Below are positions 43,138 to 51,784 of a stretch of DNA of 64,000 nt, piece by piece. A program made the position numbers and the translations under genes. The DNA comes from JBFHIJ01 sp963678775. Lineage in GTDB: Bacteria > Bacteroidota > Ignavibacteria > Kapaibacteriales > UBA2268. How positions within the stretch are numbered: position 1 is the stretch's first letter; each line of letters opens with the position of its first letter. The notes beneath the pieces were generated by a model, which was given only the letters and a program-made list of their open reading frames with translations, did no database searches and was not told where the DNA came from. The stretch spans positions 1 through 64,000 of the forward strand of contig CAXXGR010000003.1 of the NCBI GenBank assembly GCA_963678775.2, read 5' to 3'.

Positions 43138-43866
43138 CTATTTTCCTACTGCTCTTCTTCCAAGAGCTGCCACATCTACCAATCTGGCTTTATTATTTAG
43201 CAGTATCACAGCACATTCGTTTAGTGTGGAACCTGTGGTAAGTACATCATCGACTATAAGTATTTTCTTGCCCACTATGTCGTATTTACCGGAAAAGTGG
43301 AGCGCCTGACTAATATTTTGTCTTCGTTCAGTGGCGTTGAGTTTAGTTTGGGTGCTTGTATTTATCTTGCGTGTGAGCAGGTCAGGCACATAATTAGAAT
43401 CGAGTTCCGTAGCTACACTTTTGGCGATTAAGTCAGATTGATTGTAACCTCTTTCACGGCGGCGTGCATTATGAATTGGCACAGGGATTACGTAGTCAAA
43501 TTCATGCTTTGCTTCTAAACTTACCTTACGGGCAAGCATATTTCCCAGCTCCTCCCCTACCAAATACAATCCAAAATACTTAAGATGATAAATCAGATTG
43601 GAATATTGAGAATCATCTCCCAATAAAAAAAGAGAATATGCATTGCTGATTGCAATTTCTTCTGCTTTCAGATTTTCTATAAGACTATTTGTGAGATACT
43701 CTGCTACCGGAGCATAAGGCAGTGCATCTAAGCATTTAGAGCATATATACTTGTAACGAGAGACTTCATTTATAAATGCATCACACACAAGACAGTACCT
43801 CGGAGCAATAAGGCTTTCCGTTCCATCAATAATTGGCTGCAATATTTGCCTAAGCTTTTGCATCAT
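43138..43866 (-). CDS. comF: ComF-family phosphoribosyltransferase-like protein
   Basis: ComF proteins support DNA uptake or recombination steps of natural transformation. The N-terminal zinc finger is CLVCDAFINEVSRYKYICSKC, and the C-terminal phosphoribosyltransferase PRPP loop is ILIVDDVLTTGSTL, after PVPIHNARRRERGYNQSD. Length is 242 residues, as usual. The 5' end overlaps the MauE-like gene by 17 bp, so the two are co-transcribed. No other competence gene is in the window. Confidence 0.9.
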   Translation of the reverse strand: MMQKLRQILQPIIDGTESLIAPRYCLVCDAFINEVSRYKYICSKCLDALPYAPVAEYLTNSLIENLKAEEIAISNAYSLFLLGDDSQYSNLIYHLKYFGLYLVGEELGNMLARKVSLEAKHEFDYVIPVPIHNARRRERGYNQSDLIAKSVATELDSNYVPDLLTRKINTSTQTKLNATERRQNISQALHFSGKYDIVGKKILIVDDVLTTGSTLNECAVILLNNKARLVDVAALGRRAVGK

Positions 43867-44314
43867 AAAGAGCTAAGCTCTCTAAAGAGTATTTATTTGT
43901 CTTAGTATAATACAAAAATGCAGAAAGTAAGAATGTAGCTGTGTTTTCTAATATTTTAGTCCAACCTACTTTCTGAGCTCCAATATTTGAATAGCAACCG
44001 CAGTTAATATCCAAGCCTCTTACCATAGCAGTCAACACCAGTACATTAAACACTACCATAAGCACACTTACCAGAAAAGCATTAGCTTTGACTCTAATGC
44101 CTGATATCAGCAGGAAGCCTATTAATAACTCTAACCATGCCATAGTTAGTGCTATTATATTTAGTGAAAACTCTGGGAAAAGCAGATAGTTACCTATTTC
44201 GTTCGCAAAGGAACCTGGAGCAGCCACTTTACCTACAGAAACCGCAATAAATAAAAAACCAAGAGCAAATCTTACGACAAACTGCACTATATCATTTTCA
44301 AGAATTTTTTTCAT
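43850..44314 (-). CDS. MauE/DoxX-like membrane protein
   Basis: A 154-residue inner-membrane protein with four helices (VRFALGFLFIAVSVGKVAAP; LTMAWLELLIGFLLISGI; VLMVVFNVLVLTAMV; TATFLLSAFLYYT). The motif GLDINCGCYS is typical of MauE-type proteins, relatives of DoxX, linked to disulfide formation or periplasmic thiol handling. It precedes comF with a 17-bp overlap. The exact role is unknown. Confidence 0.78.
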   Translation of the reverse strand: MKKILENDIVQFVVRFALGFLFIAVSVGKVAAPGSFANEIGNYLLFPEFSLNIIALTMAWLELLIGFLLISGIRVKANAFLVSVLMVVFNVLVLTAMVRGLDINCGCYSNIGAQKVGWTKILENTATFLLSAFLYYTKTNKYSLESLALYDAKA

Positions 44315-44363
44315 TTTAATACCTTTTATCAGTAATGCTTTTGAGAATAGAGTTATTTACTTA

Positions 44364-44397
44364 TATTTACAAAGTAAATTAAAAATCTTTGTAAATA
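44364..44397. promoter_or_regulatory. 11-bp inverted repeat in a divergent promoter region
   Basis: TATTTACAAAG (44364-44374) and its perfect reverse complement (44387-44397) are 12 bp apart. Each arm carries a CTTTG close to a -7 box, facing one of the two divergent genes (MauE-like and the phosphohexomutase), so it may be an operator or two mirrored promoters. Confidence 0.5.
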
Positions 44398-44413
44398 AAA
44401 ATATAAAATCAAT

Positions 44414-45772
44414 ATGCCACTAATCAGATCGATTTCCGGTTTGAGAGCTACAATTGGTGACTCTCTTCTTCCCAATATAATAATAGATTACGTCAATGCA
44501 TTCGCAAAAGTTATGCCCGAAGGAGAAATAGTTGTTGGCAGAGACGGACGACCTTCCGGCTTTTGGATTGAAAATATTGTTGCCGGCACGTTGGCTGCCG
44601 CAGGAAGAAAGGTAAGGATGATAGGGATGGTGCCCACTCCTACCGTGCAGCTTGAAGTAGAGAAAAGCTCTGCGGCAGGTGGCATTGCTATCACGGCTTC
44701 TCACAACCCTGACCAGTGGAACGGGTTGAAATTTTTAAACACTGACGGCGTATTTTTAGATGCAGAAGAAAATAAAATACTTTGGGACGCTATCGATAAT
44801 AAAGACTTTAGTTATTCTTATAATGTCACAAGCAACTTGATAGAAATAGATGAAGAAGCAAATAGCAGGCATATCAATGCTATTTTGGAAAACTCTTTAC
44901 TTAGAGAAAAAGAACTGGTAGAATCTATCCGATCAAAAAATTACAAAGTGGTGGTAGATGCAGTTAATGCTTCGGGTTCTATAATTGTTCCACAGCTATT
45001 AAGTAACCTATTCTGCGAAGTGGTAGAGCTTTTCACAGACGGCAGCGGAGTCTTCCCTCACACACCTGAGCCACTTCCGGCGAATCTGCAGGAGCTTGCA
45101 GATTCAGTACCAGAATACGAAGCTGATTTGGGAATAGCTGTTGACCCCGACGCGGACAGATTAGTCCTTATAGATGAAAATGGCAAAGCTATCGGCGAAG
45201 AAAAAACTATTGCCCTTGCTACTTATGCAGTGCTTATGGCTTTAGATAAAAAGAATCAGACTGTGGTGGTTAATCACTCTACTTCTATGTTTACAGACTT
45301 TGTTGCAAAAAAATATAGAGCGAAAGTAGTGCGAAGTGCAGTAGGAGAAATAAACGTAGTCAAAAAAATGAAAGAGACAGGTGCTGTTATAGGTGGCGAA
45401 GGTAGCGGCGGTGTTATTCTTCCGTCTGCACACTACGGCAGAGATTCGCTTGTAGGAATAGCTTTAGTACTTTCTCTGATGGCAGAAACAGGCAAAAGTT
45501 TAAGCGAACTGGCAGGTGAATTCCCTGACTATAAAATGCTAAAATTCAAAAAAGAATTTACCGGAAACATTAATGATATACTACCTAAGGTCGAACAACT
45601 ATTCAATGGTGCAGAGATTATCAAAGAAGACGGCATGAAAATAGTTCTCGATAATGCTTGGGTGCAGGTAAGAGCTTCAAACACTGAGCCTATCATCAGA
45701 GTAATTAGCGAAGCCGAAAATATGGATTATGCAAAAGAATTAGCTGAAAAAGTATTAAATATCATTGAATAA
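44414..45772 (+). CDS. Phosphoglucosamine mutase/phosphomannomutase family protein
   Basis: Alpha-D-phosphohexomutase that interconverts sugar 1- and 6-phosphates for cell-envelope precursors. The active-site phosphoserine is S96 in ITASHNP. The metal-binding DPDADRL lies near residue 244 (VDPDADRLVL). The sugar-binding GGEGSGG is near residue 334, and the C-terminal phosphate loop is RASNTEPIIRV. At 452 residues it has normal length. GlmM is a likely role but phosphomannomutase cannot be excluded. Its terminator abuts the ccoI start. Confidence 0.92.
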   Translation: MPLIRSISGLRATIGDSLLPNIIIDYVNAFAKVMPEGEIVVGRDGRPSGFWIENIVAGTLAAAGRKVRMIGMVPTPTVQLEVEKSSAAGGIAITASHNPDQWNGLKFLNTDGVFLDAEENKILWDAIDNKDFSYSYNVTSNLIEIDEEANSRHINAILENSLLREKELVESIRSKNYKVVVDAVNASGSIIVPQLLSNLFCEVVELFTDGSGVFPHTPEPLPANLQELADSVPEYEADLGIAVDPDADRLVLIDENGKAIGEEKTIALATYAVLMALDKKNQTVVVNHSTSMFTDFVAKKYRAKVVRSAVGEINVVKKMKETGAVIGGEGSGGVILPSAHYGRDSLVGIALVLSLMAETGKSLSELAGEFPDYKMLKFKKEFTGNINDILPKVEQLFNGAEIIKEDGMKIVLDNAWVQVRASNTEPIIRVISEAENMDYAKELAEKVLNIIE

Positions 45773-45792
45773 ATACATAAATTATTCGTCCG

Positions 45793-45836
45793 AAGTCCCA
45801 TAACGTCATATTTATCCAAGTTATGGGACTTTTTTT
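45793..45836 (+). terminator. Terminator directly against the ccoI start codon
   Basis: Perfect 12-bp stem AAGTCCCATAAC / GTTATGGGACTT with a 15-nt loop and a T run to 45836. The very next base is the A of the ccoI ATG (45837), so the hairpin occupies the place of a ribosome binding site. Confidence 0.9.
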
Positions 45837-48281
45837 ATGGATGCGGATAAACCGGAAAATCTTAACAAGCAGACTGAAGAAGAATTGATCTGTGCTCACT
45901 GTGGCGAAATATGCCCGGATGATACAGTCGAAAAAAACGGACAATACTTCTGTTGTACCGGTTGCCTTTTTGTCTTTGACTTGCTGCACGACAATGGTAT
46001 GCAGGACTTTTATGACATCTCGAAAGAGCAAGGGATAACTCCTAAAGTAGTCGGCAAAAACGAGTTTGAGTTTTTAGACGATGCTGAAATAATAGAAAAG
46101 TTACTGAAATATTCAATCAATGGCAATGGTAAAATCATACTCTACGTACCTGAAGTATATTGCAGTGCATGCATTTGGATATTAGAAAATCTGTTCCGAT
46201 TGGATAAAGGCATTATAGAATCTAAAGTAAACTTCTTAAAGAAAGAGATATCTATAGTATTTTCTCAGGAAGTTACTTCTATCCGTAAAATAGTTGAGCT
46301 GCTTACTTCTATCGGCTACCGGCCACAGCTTAACTTAGCGGACATGGACGCACCTAAGCAAAAAAACCACAATAAATCTCTTTTTATCAAACTGGCAGTG
46401 GCAGGTTTCTGTTTTGGAAATATAATGCTTCTCTCGTTTCCTGAATACTTCTCGGGTGGAGATTTTGAGCTTAACATCAAGAGTTTTATAGGTTGGCTAA
46501 ATATTGCCTTGGCAATACCTGTTTTATATGCCGCTACAGACTATTTTAAATCAGCATATAATAGCCTCAAACTTAGAAATCTAAATATAGATGTACCCAT
46601 TAGCTTGGGTATTTTAGTTCTTTTTATTAGATCTTTATTAGAAGTAGTTACAAACACCGGTTCCGGCTTCTTTGATTCAATGAGCGGGCTGGTTTTCTTT
46701 TTGCTTATAGGTAAAGTATTTCAGCAAAAAACTTATCATACTTTATCATTTAATAGAAACTTTAAGTCATACTTTCCGCTCTCAGTTGTGCGAGTCAATG
46801 CTGACAGAGAAGAGCATATTCCTGTTAATAATGTCGTCTCAGGTGATTTGCTGCTTATAAGAAACAACGAGATTGTACCAGCAGACAGTGTGCTGATAGA
46901 TGGTGAAGCAATGATAGACTATAGTTTTGTTACAGGAGAATCTTCACCAGTAAGAATTTCAGCAGGAGAAAAAATCTATGCCGGTGGTAAGCAGAAAGGT
47001 GCAGCTATCAAAGTAGCAGTAACTAAAGAGTTTAAACAAAGCTACCTGACTGAGCTTTGGAATAACAAAATATTGAAACAAGATAATGATAGATATATAT
47101 CATCTATTTCTGACTGGGCAGGAAAATACTTTACTTTACTGATTGTAATCATCGCAAGTGTTGGATTTGTAGCCTGGTTACCATTCAGCGTAGCTCATGC
47201 TTTGGATGTGCTTACAGCTGTTTTGATTATAGCTTGCCCATGCGCTTTGGCTCTTACTATCCCTTTCACTTATGGTACTATAATGCGAGTATTTGGCAAG
47301 CACGGCTTCTTTCTTAAAAATGATAAAATCGTTGAGAAGTTGGCTTACGGTAACCATCTTGTATTAGACAAAACCGGAACACTTACTAAATTGGAAGGTG
47401 GAGACATTGCCTTTTATGGCGATACGCTTTCAGAATCAGACTTGATACTAACAAAAGCAGCTACAAAAAGTTCCACTCATCCTCTCTCTCGTATGATTAA
47501 TATGAAGCTAAAGGATATTGATAACATTGAAATGCAAAATTACGAAGAAATACCGGGATTAGGAATTGAAGCTGAGCATGACGGAAATACTATCAAAATA
47601 GGCAAACTATCATGGCTTCTAAAAACAGCAAGCAACAGAAAGGAATTTAACTATAAACATAGCGACATCTCTAACGAAACTCAGGTTTATATATCAATAA
47701 ACAGCAGAGTAGCAGGTTATTTTGCAGTAGTGCCTCAGTATAGAGCAGGCATTTCTAAATCACTTGCTAATCTATCCAACAAATTAGATATTAGCGTAGT
47801 TTCCGGCGATAACGACAAAGACAAACGCCGATTAGAAGATATATTACCATCTAACTCAGAGATGCTATTTAGCTACATGCCGGATGATAAGTACAACTAC
47901 ATCGACTCACTCAAACAGAAGAATCAAAAAGTAATAATGATAGGAGATGGACTTAATGATGCCGGAGCACTCAAAATAGCAGATTTAGGAATAGCCGTTA
48001 CTGAAAATACTTCATCATTTACGCCCGAGTCTGATGCTATTTTAAATGCAGACAATCTGGAAAAGCTAGATAGGTTTTTTGAATTATCACGAAAAAGTAT
48101 CAACACAGTCTATCTAAGTTATGGTATTTCAATACTATATAACATCGTAGGATTGTCTTTTGCATTATCTGCAAACTTAAGTCCCGTAGTAGCAGCCATA
48201 CTAATGCCGGTAAGTTCCGTTTCAGTGGTAGCTTTTACAGTAGGTAAGAGTATTTATGATTCAAAAAGATTAAAATTATAA
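45837..48281 (+). CDS. ccoI: CcoI/FixI-type copper-transporting P-type ATPase
   Basis: P1B-type ATPase that exports copper for assembly of cbb3 oxidase. The N-terminus has the CcoI-specific zinc-ribbon-like part (CAHCGEICPDD; YFCCTGCLFVFDLLH) and a heavy-metal domain with CSAC. The transmembrane CPC lies in IACPCALAL near residue 467, the phosphorylated aspartate is D511 in DKTGTLT, and the hinge is GDGLNDAG. At 814 residues the length is right for this subclass. The start is the only ATG available; a terminator hairpin ends immediately before it. ccoS and the oxidase subunits follow. Confidence 0.95.
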   Translation: MDADKPENLNKQTEEELICAHCGEICPDDTVEKNGQYFCCTGCLFVFDLLHDNGMQDFYDISKEQGITPKVVGKNEFEFLDDAEIIEKLLKYSINGNGKIILYVPEVYCSACIWILENLFRLDKGIIESKVNFLKKEISIVFSQEVTSIRKIVELLTSIGYRPQLNLADMDAPKQKNHNKSLFIKLAVAGFCFGNIMLLSFPEYFSGGDFELNIKSFIGWLNIALAIPVLYAATDYFKSAYNSLKLRNLNIDVPISLGILVLFIRSLLEVVTNTGSGFFDSMSGLVFFLLIGKVFQQKTYHTLSFNRNFKSYFPLSVVRVNADREEHIPVNNVVSGDLLLIRNNEIVPADSVLIDGEAMIDYSFVTGESSPVRISAGEKIYAGGKQKGAAIKVAVTKEFKQSYLTELWNNKILKQDNDRYISSISDWAGKYFTLLIVIIASVGFVAWLPFSVAHALDVLTAVLIIACPCALALTIPFTYGTIMRVFGKHGFFLKNDKIVEKLAYGNHLVLDKTGTLTKLEGGDIAFYGDTLSESDLILTKAATKSSTHPLSRMINMKLKDIDNIEMQNYEEIPGLGIEAEHDGNTIKIGKLSWLLKTASNRKEFNYKHSDISNETQVYISINSRVAGYFAVVPQYRAGISKSLANLSNKLDISVVSGDNDKDKRRLEDILPSNSEMLFSYMPDDKYNYIDSLKQKNQKVIMIGDGLNDAGALKIADLGIAVTENTSSFTPESDAILNADNLEKLDRFFELSRKSINTVYLSYGISILYNIVGLSFALSANLSPVVAAILMPVSSVSVVAFTVGKSIYDSKRLKL

Positions 48282-48409
48282 TTTATTAAGATTATATTTT
48301 CTTAACAAGAAAAATTGCTTTTTGTAGTCTATTAAAAAATTGAAGTAAGATGTTTTCATTTGAACTTTCTAAGTGCAAAAATTTTTTTCCATATCCACAA
48401 TATTTTGCA

Positions 48410-48417
48410 TACATTTG
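48410..48417 (+). promoter_or_regulatory. -7 promoter box of the cco structural operon
   Basis: TACATTTG matches TAnnTTTG, with a T-rich -33 region near 48382-48388. It would drive ccoS-ccoNO-ccoQ-ccoP separately from ccoI, with a leader of about 80 nt. No clear FNR-type site is seen. Confidence 0.45.
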
Positions 48418-48501
48418 ACATTTACTATAATTTTAGAAAAATGTTTTGTTTTTATTCTACATTATTAAATATTTATTGATTAGCATGAGTTAAATGCAAA
48501 T

Positions 48502-48651
48502 ATGTCTGTAATAATAGTGCTAATATTAGTAAGTATCGGCATTGCCGTAGCGTTTCTGGCTGCATTTATATGGGCCTCCAGATCGGGGCAGTTTGAAGAT
48601 ACTTTCACTCCTTCGCTGAGGATACTCAATGAAGAAAGAGATGAGAAGTAG
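48502..48651 (+). CDS. ccoS: Cbb3-type oxidase assembly protein CcoS
   Basis: Small 49-residue membrane protein needed for cofactor insertion into cbb3 oxidase. One helix (IIVLILVSIGIAVAFLAAFI) is followed by the family signature WASRSGQFEDTFTPSLRIL. The ATG is at 48502; the stop is TAG 48649-48651. ccoNO starts 32 nt later and ccoI is upstream, the standard gene order. It is easily missed because of its size. Confidence 0.93.
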   Translation: MSVIIVLILVSIGIAVAFLAAFIWASRSGQFEDTFTPSLRILNEERDEK

Positions 48652-48683
48652 ATACATATTAAATATATATTTAGGGTTGTTTT

Positions 48684-50831
48684 ATGAGTGAAAATGTTAC
48701 TCAAGCACATAACTTGGAAACGTTTTACTACGACAATAAGATAGTCAAAGCCTTTGGATGGGCTACTATCTTATGGGGTGCTGTAGGGATGCTTGTAGGG
48801 CTAATAATAGCATTTCAGCTATATGTTCCTGCTTATTTCCCATCGCTCGATTTGGGTATCGAGTATATAACGTTTAGCCGTTTACGTCCTTTGCATACTA
48901 ATGCAGTTATTTTTGCCTTTGTTGGTAACTGTATCTTTATGGGCGTATATTACTCGCTTCAAAGGCTGTCGAAAACGCGAATGTATAACGATTTTATGAG
49001 CTGGTTTCACTTCTGGGGCTGGCAAGGTATTATCGTGTCTGCAGCGATTACATTACCACTTGGTATTACTCAATCTAAAGAGTATGCCGAGTTAGAATGG
49101 CCTATCGACTTAGCAATAGCTATTGTTTGGGTTGTTTTTGGTATTAATATGATGATGACGCTGATTAAGCGCCGCGAAAGGCACATGTACGTTGCTATAT
49201 GGTTTTATATAGCTTCCTGGATTACAGTTACTGTGCTCCACGTGTTTAACTCGATAGAGTTGCCTTATGATTGGTTCAGATCCTACCCGGCTTATGCAGG
49301 TGTGCAGGATGCGTTAGTGCAGTGGTGGTATGGTCATAATGCGGTGGCATTTTTCCTGACGACTCCTTATCTTGGGCTGATGTACTACTATCTGCCTAAG
49401 GCTGCCGAAAGGCCGGTTTACTCTTACAAACTTTCGATAATTCACTTTTGGTCATTGATATTTTTATATATCTGGGCGGGACCTCACCACCTTCTATACT
49501 CTTCTCTGCCTGACTGGGCTCAGTCGCTAGGAACAGTATTTTCCATAATGCTGATAGCTCCTTCATGGGGCGGTATGCTTAATGGACTTCTGACGCTAAG
49601 AGGCGCATGGGACAAAGTAAGAGAGGATCCTATTCTGAAATTTATGGTAGTGGCAATCACAGCTTATGGTATGGCTACGTTTGAAGGACCAATGTTATCT
49701 ATCAAGTCCATAAATGCACTCTCCCACTTTACTGACTGGACTATTTCTCACGTTCACGTTGGTGCTTTGGGCTGGAATGGATTTTTGACATTTGGTATCC
49801 TCTATTGGCTAATACCTAAACTATATAAAACAGATTTATGGTCTAAAAAGTTGGCAAATGCCCACTTCTGGATTGGCTTTATGGGTATTATCCTTTATGC
49901 TGCTCCGCTATACTGGGCAGGCGTTACTCAAGGTCTGATGTGGAAACAGTTCACAGCAGACGGTATGCTTCAGTATCCAAATTTCTTGGAAACAGTGTTG
50001 CAACTCGTACCAATGTATGTGATGCGCTCTCTTGGAGGTGCTCTTTATCTGTCTGGTATGATACTTTTAGTAGTAAATATTTATAAAACTGTCAAATCCG
50101 GTACTTTCGAAGCCAATACAGAAGCAAAAGCAGCTCCTTTGGCAGCAGAGTATAAAAGCAAAAGCGGACTTAAACACAGATGGTTGGAAAGAAAACCTAT
50201 GCCAATGTTTATAGCTACTTTTGTAGTTATTTTTATCGGTGGTGCTTTTGAAATAGTACCTATGTATCTGATAGAAAAAAATGTACCAACTATAACAAGT
50301 GTCAAGCCATATACTCCTTTAGAGTTACAGGGTAGAGACATTTATGTCAGCGAAGGCTGTTACACTTGCCACTCTCAAATGGTGCGTCCATTCCGCTCAG
50401 AAGTGGAACGCTACGGTGAGTACTCAAAAGCAGGTGAATTTATTTACGACAGGCCTTTCCAATGGGGCTCTAAACGTACAGGGCCGGACTTGCACAGAGT
50501 TGGTGGTAAATATCCTAATTCATGGCACTACTATCACATGATAGAGCCGTCTAAGATGTCTCCGGGCTCTCTGATGCCACGTTACCCTTGGCTTGCTGAA
50601 AAGGATTTGGATTTGGATGTAACGAGCTCAAAAATCAGTGCTATGATAGCTCTGGGTGTTCCATATCCTAAAGACTATGATAAAATTGCAAATGAAGATT
50701 TATTGAAACAAGCTCAGCAGATAGTTGATGATTTGAAACTTGCAAACATAGATATTGAAAAGAACAAGCAGTTAGTTGCTCTTATAGCATACTTGCAACG
50801 ATTAGGTACAGATATCAAGGTGAAGGAGTAA
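48684..50831 (+). CDS. ccoNO: Fused cbb3 oxidase subunits I and II (CcoN-CcoO)
   Basis: Catalytic core of cbb3 cytochrome c oxidase, a high-affinity proton-pumping oxygen reductase. Residues 1 to about 470 form the 12-helix CcoN with heme and CuB histidines (LHTNAVIFAFVGN; WWYGHNAVAFFLT; GPHHLLYSSLPDW). After a linker near residue 490, the CcoO part has a membrane anchor and one c-type heme site, CYTCH, near residue 559, in GCYTCHSQMVRPFRSEVERY. Such fusions are typical of Bacteroidota. It is followed 3 bp later by ccoQ. All expected ligands are present. Confidence 0.96.
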   Translation: MSENVTQAHNLETFYYDNKIVKAFGWATILWGAVGMLVGLIIAFQLYVPAYFPSLDLGIEYITFSRLRPLHTNAVIFAFVGNCIFMGVYYSLQRLSKTRMYNDFMSWFHFWGWQGIIVSAAITLPLGITQSKEYAELEWPIDLAIAIVWVVFGINMMMTLIKRRERHMYVAIWFYIASWITVTVLHVFNSIELPYDWFRSYPAYAGVQDALVQWWYGHNAVAFFLTTPYLGLMYYYLPKAAERPVYSYKLSIIHFWSLIFLYIWAGPHHLLYSSLPDWAQSLGTVFSIMLIAPSWGGMLNGLLTLRGAWDKVREDPILKFMVVAITAYGMATFEGPMLSIKSINALSHFTDWTISHVHVGALGWNGFLTFGILYWLIPKLYKTDLWSKKLANAHFWIGFMGIILYAAPLYWAGVTQGLMWKQFTADGMLQYPNFLETVLQLVPMYVMRSLGGALYLSGMILLVVNIYKTVKSGTFEANTEAKAAPLAAEYKSKSGLKHRWLERKPMPMFIATFVVIFIGGAFEIVPMYLIEKNVPTITSVKPYTPLELQGRDIYVSEGCYTCHSQMVRPFRSEVERYGEYSKAGEFIYDRPFQWGSKRTGPDLHRVGGKYPNSWHYYHMIEPSKMSPGSLMPRYPWLAEKDLDLDVTSSKISAMIALGVPYPKDYDKIANEDLLKQAQQIVDDLKLANIDIEKNKQLVALIAYLQRLGTDIKVKE

Positions 50832-50834
50832 GCT

Positions 50835-51035
50835 ATGTTTAAACATATTATGGATAATATACAGTATATACATTTGTTCCCGATTTTTGCATTAGTTATT
50901 TTTTTCGCCTTCTTTGTAGGATTATCCTGGGTAGTGTGGAAATTGGACAAAAATTATATTAAAGAGGTGTCTAACATACCATTGGACAATTCTGAATACC
51001 CCGTATTAACTAGTAACGGAGAACATAATGGCTAA
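50835..51035 (+). CDS. ccoQ: Cbb3 oxidase subunit IV (CcoQ/FixQ-like)
   Basis: Small 66-residue protein with one transmembrane helix (LFPIFALVIFFAFFVGLSWV) and a short cytoplasmic tail, the form of CcoQ, which stabilises the oxidase. The ATG lies 3 bp after the ccoNO stop and its end overlaps ccoP by 8 bp, so it is translationally coupled. Identification rests on size, helix and position. Confidence 0.82.
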   Translation: MFKHIMDNIQYIHLFPIFALVIFFAFFVGLSWVVWKLDKNYIKEVSNIPLDNSEYPVLTSNGEHNG

Positions 51036-51603
51036 AGAACCTGAAGATAAACTGTTAGATCATAATTATGATGGTATTTTAGAATATGACAATCCATTGC
51101 CACCTTGGTGGGTAGCTCTTTTTATAATTTGTGTAATCTGGGCAGCCGGTTATCTGATGTATTATCATGTAGCAGGCATTGGACCATCACAAAGTGAAGA
51201 GTTTGCGATGGAATATCAAGAATACGAACAAAAGCAGGCAGAACTAATGGCTGCTAACGCAGGCAAAGGACCTGAATTTGATGAAAATATGGTAGCTTTA
51301 GATGATGAACAAAGTCTCGCTGCCGGTAATAAAATTTTTATAGAGAAATGTGCTGCTTGCCACGGTCAAAGTGGTGAAGGCATGGTAGGTCCAAACTTTG
51401 CAGATGACTATTGGATTCATGGCAACCGAATGGTGGATGTAGTAAAGGTGATTCATCAGGGTGTACCTTCAAAAGGTATGATTTCTTGGAAAGCTTTGCT
51501 ATCAAAAGACGAAATAGAGCAGGTGGCGAGTTATATTTTAACTTTGCACGGCACAAATCCTGCTAATCCAAAAGCGCCTCAGGGTGACAAATACGACTAC
51601 TAA
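51028..51603 (+). CDS. ccoP: Cbb3 oxidase cytochrome c subunit III (CcoP), short form
   Basis: Membrane-bound cytochrome c of the oxidase. The N-terminal segment NPLPPWWVALFIICVIWAAG carries the family NPLPxWW motif and the first helix. One heme site is seen, CAACH at residues 108-112, then GEGMVGPNFADDYWIHG; the axial methionine is probably in VPSKGMISW. Classical CcoP is a diheme protein of about 300 residues; this one has 191 residues and a single CxxCH. The last gene of the operon. Confidence 0.92.
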   Translation: MAKEPEDKLLDHNYDGILEYDNPLPPWWVALFIICVIWAAGYLMYYHVAGIGPSQSEEFAMEYQEYEQKQAELMAANAGKGPEFDENMVALDDEQSLAAGNKIFIEKCAACHGQSGEGMVGPNFADDYWIHGNRMVDVVKVIHQGVPSKGMISWKALLSKDEIEQVASYILTLHGTNPANPKAPQGDKYDY

Positions 51604-51628
51604 AATTTGGATTGGAAGATATAGTAAA

Positions 51629-51667
51629 ATTCCCGATAGTCAGCGATGGCTATCGGGAGTTTTTTTA
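51629..51667 (+). terminator. Terminator of the cco operon
   Basis: Stem TCCCGATAG / CTATCGGGA with a 10-nt loop, followed by GTTTTTTT. Confidence 0.85.
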
Positions 51668-51784
51668 TAATAAAGACTTAAAGCAAAATCCTAATACAAA
51701 CCTCAGTGCTTTTAACAGTAGATGCCGAACTATTAAAATGGGATTGTATCTGGCTTTATAGTTCTTGACCGGCATAATATTCAG

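Noticed and set aside
42977..43309. 110-codon plus-strand ORF over the comF 3' end
   Set aside because: It is antisense to the recognisable PRPP motif of ComF and lacks a ribosome binding site.
48480..48710. Minus-strand 76-codon ORF
   Set aside because: It is the shadow of ccoS on the other strand.
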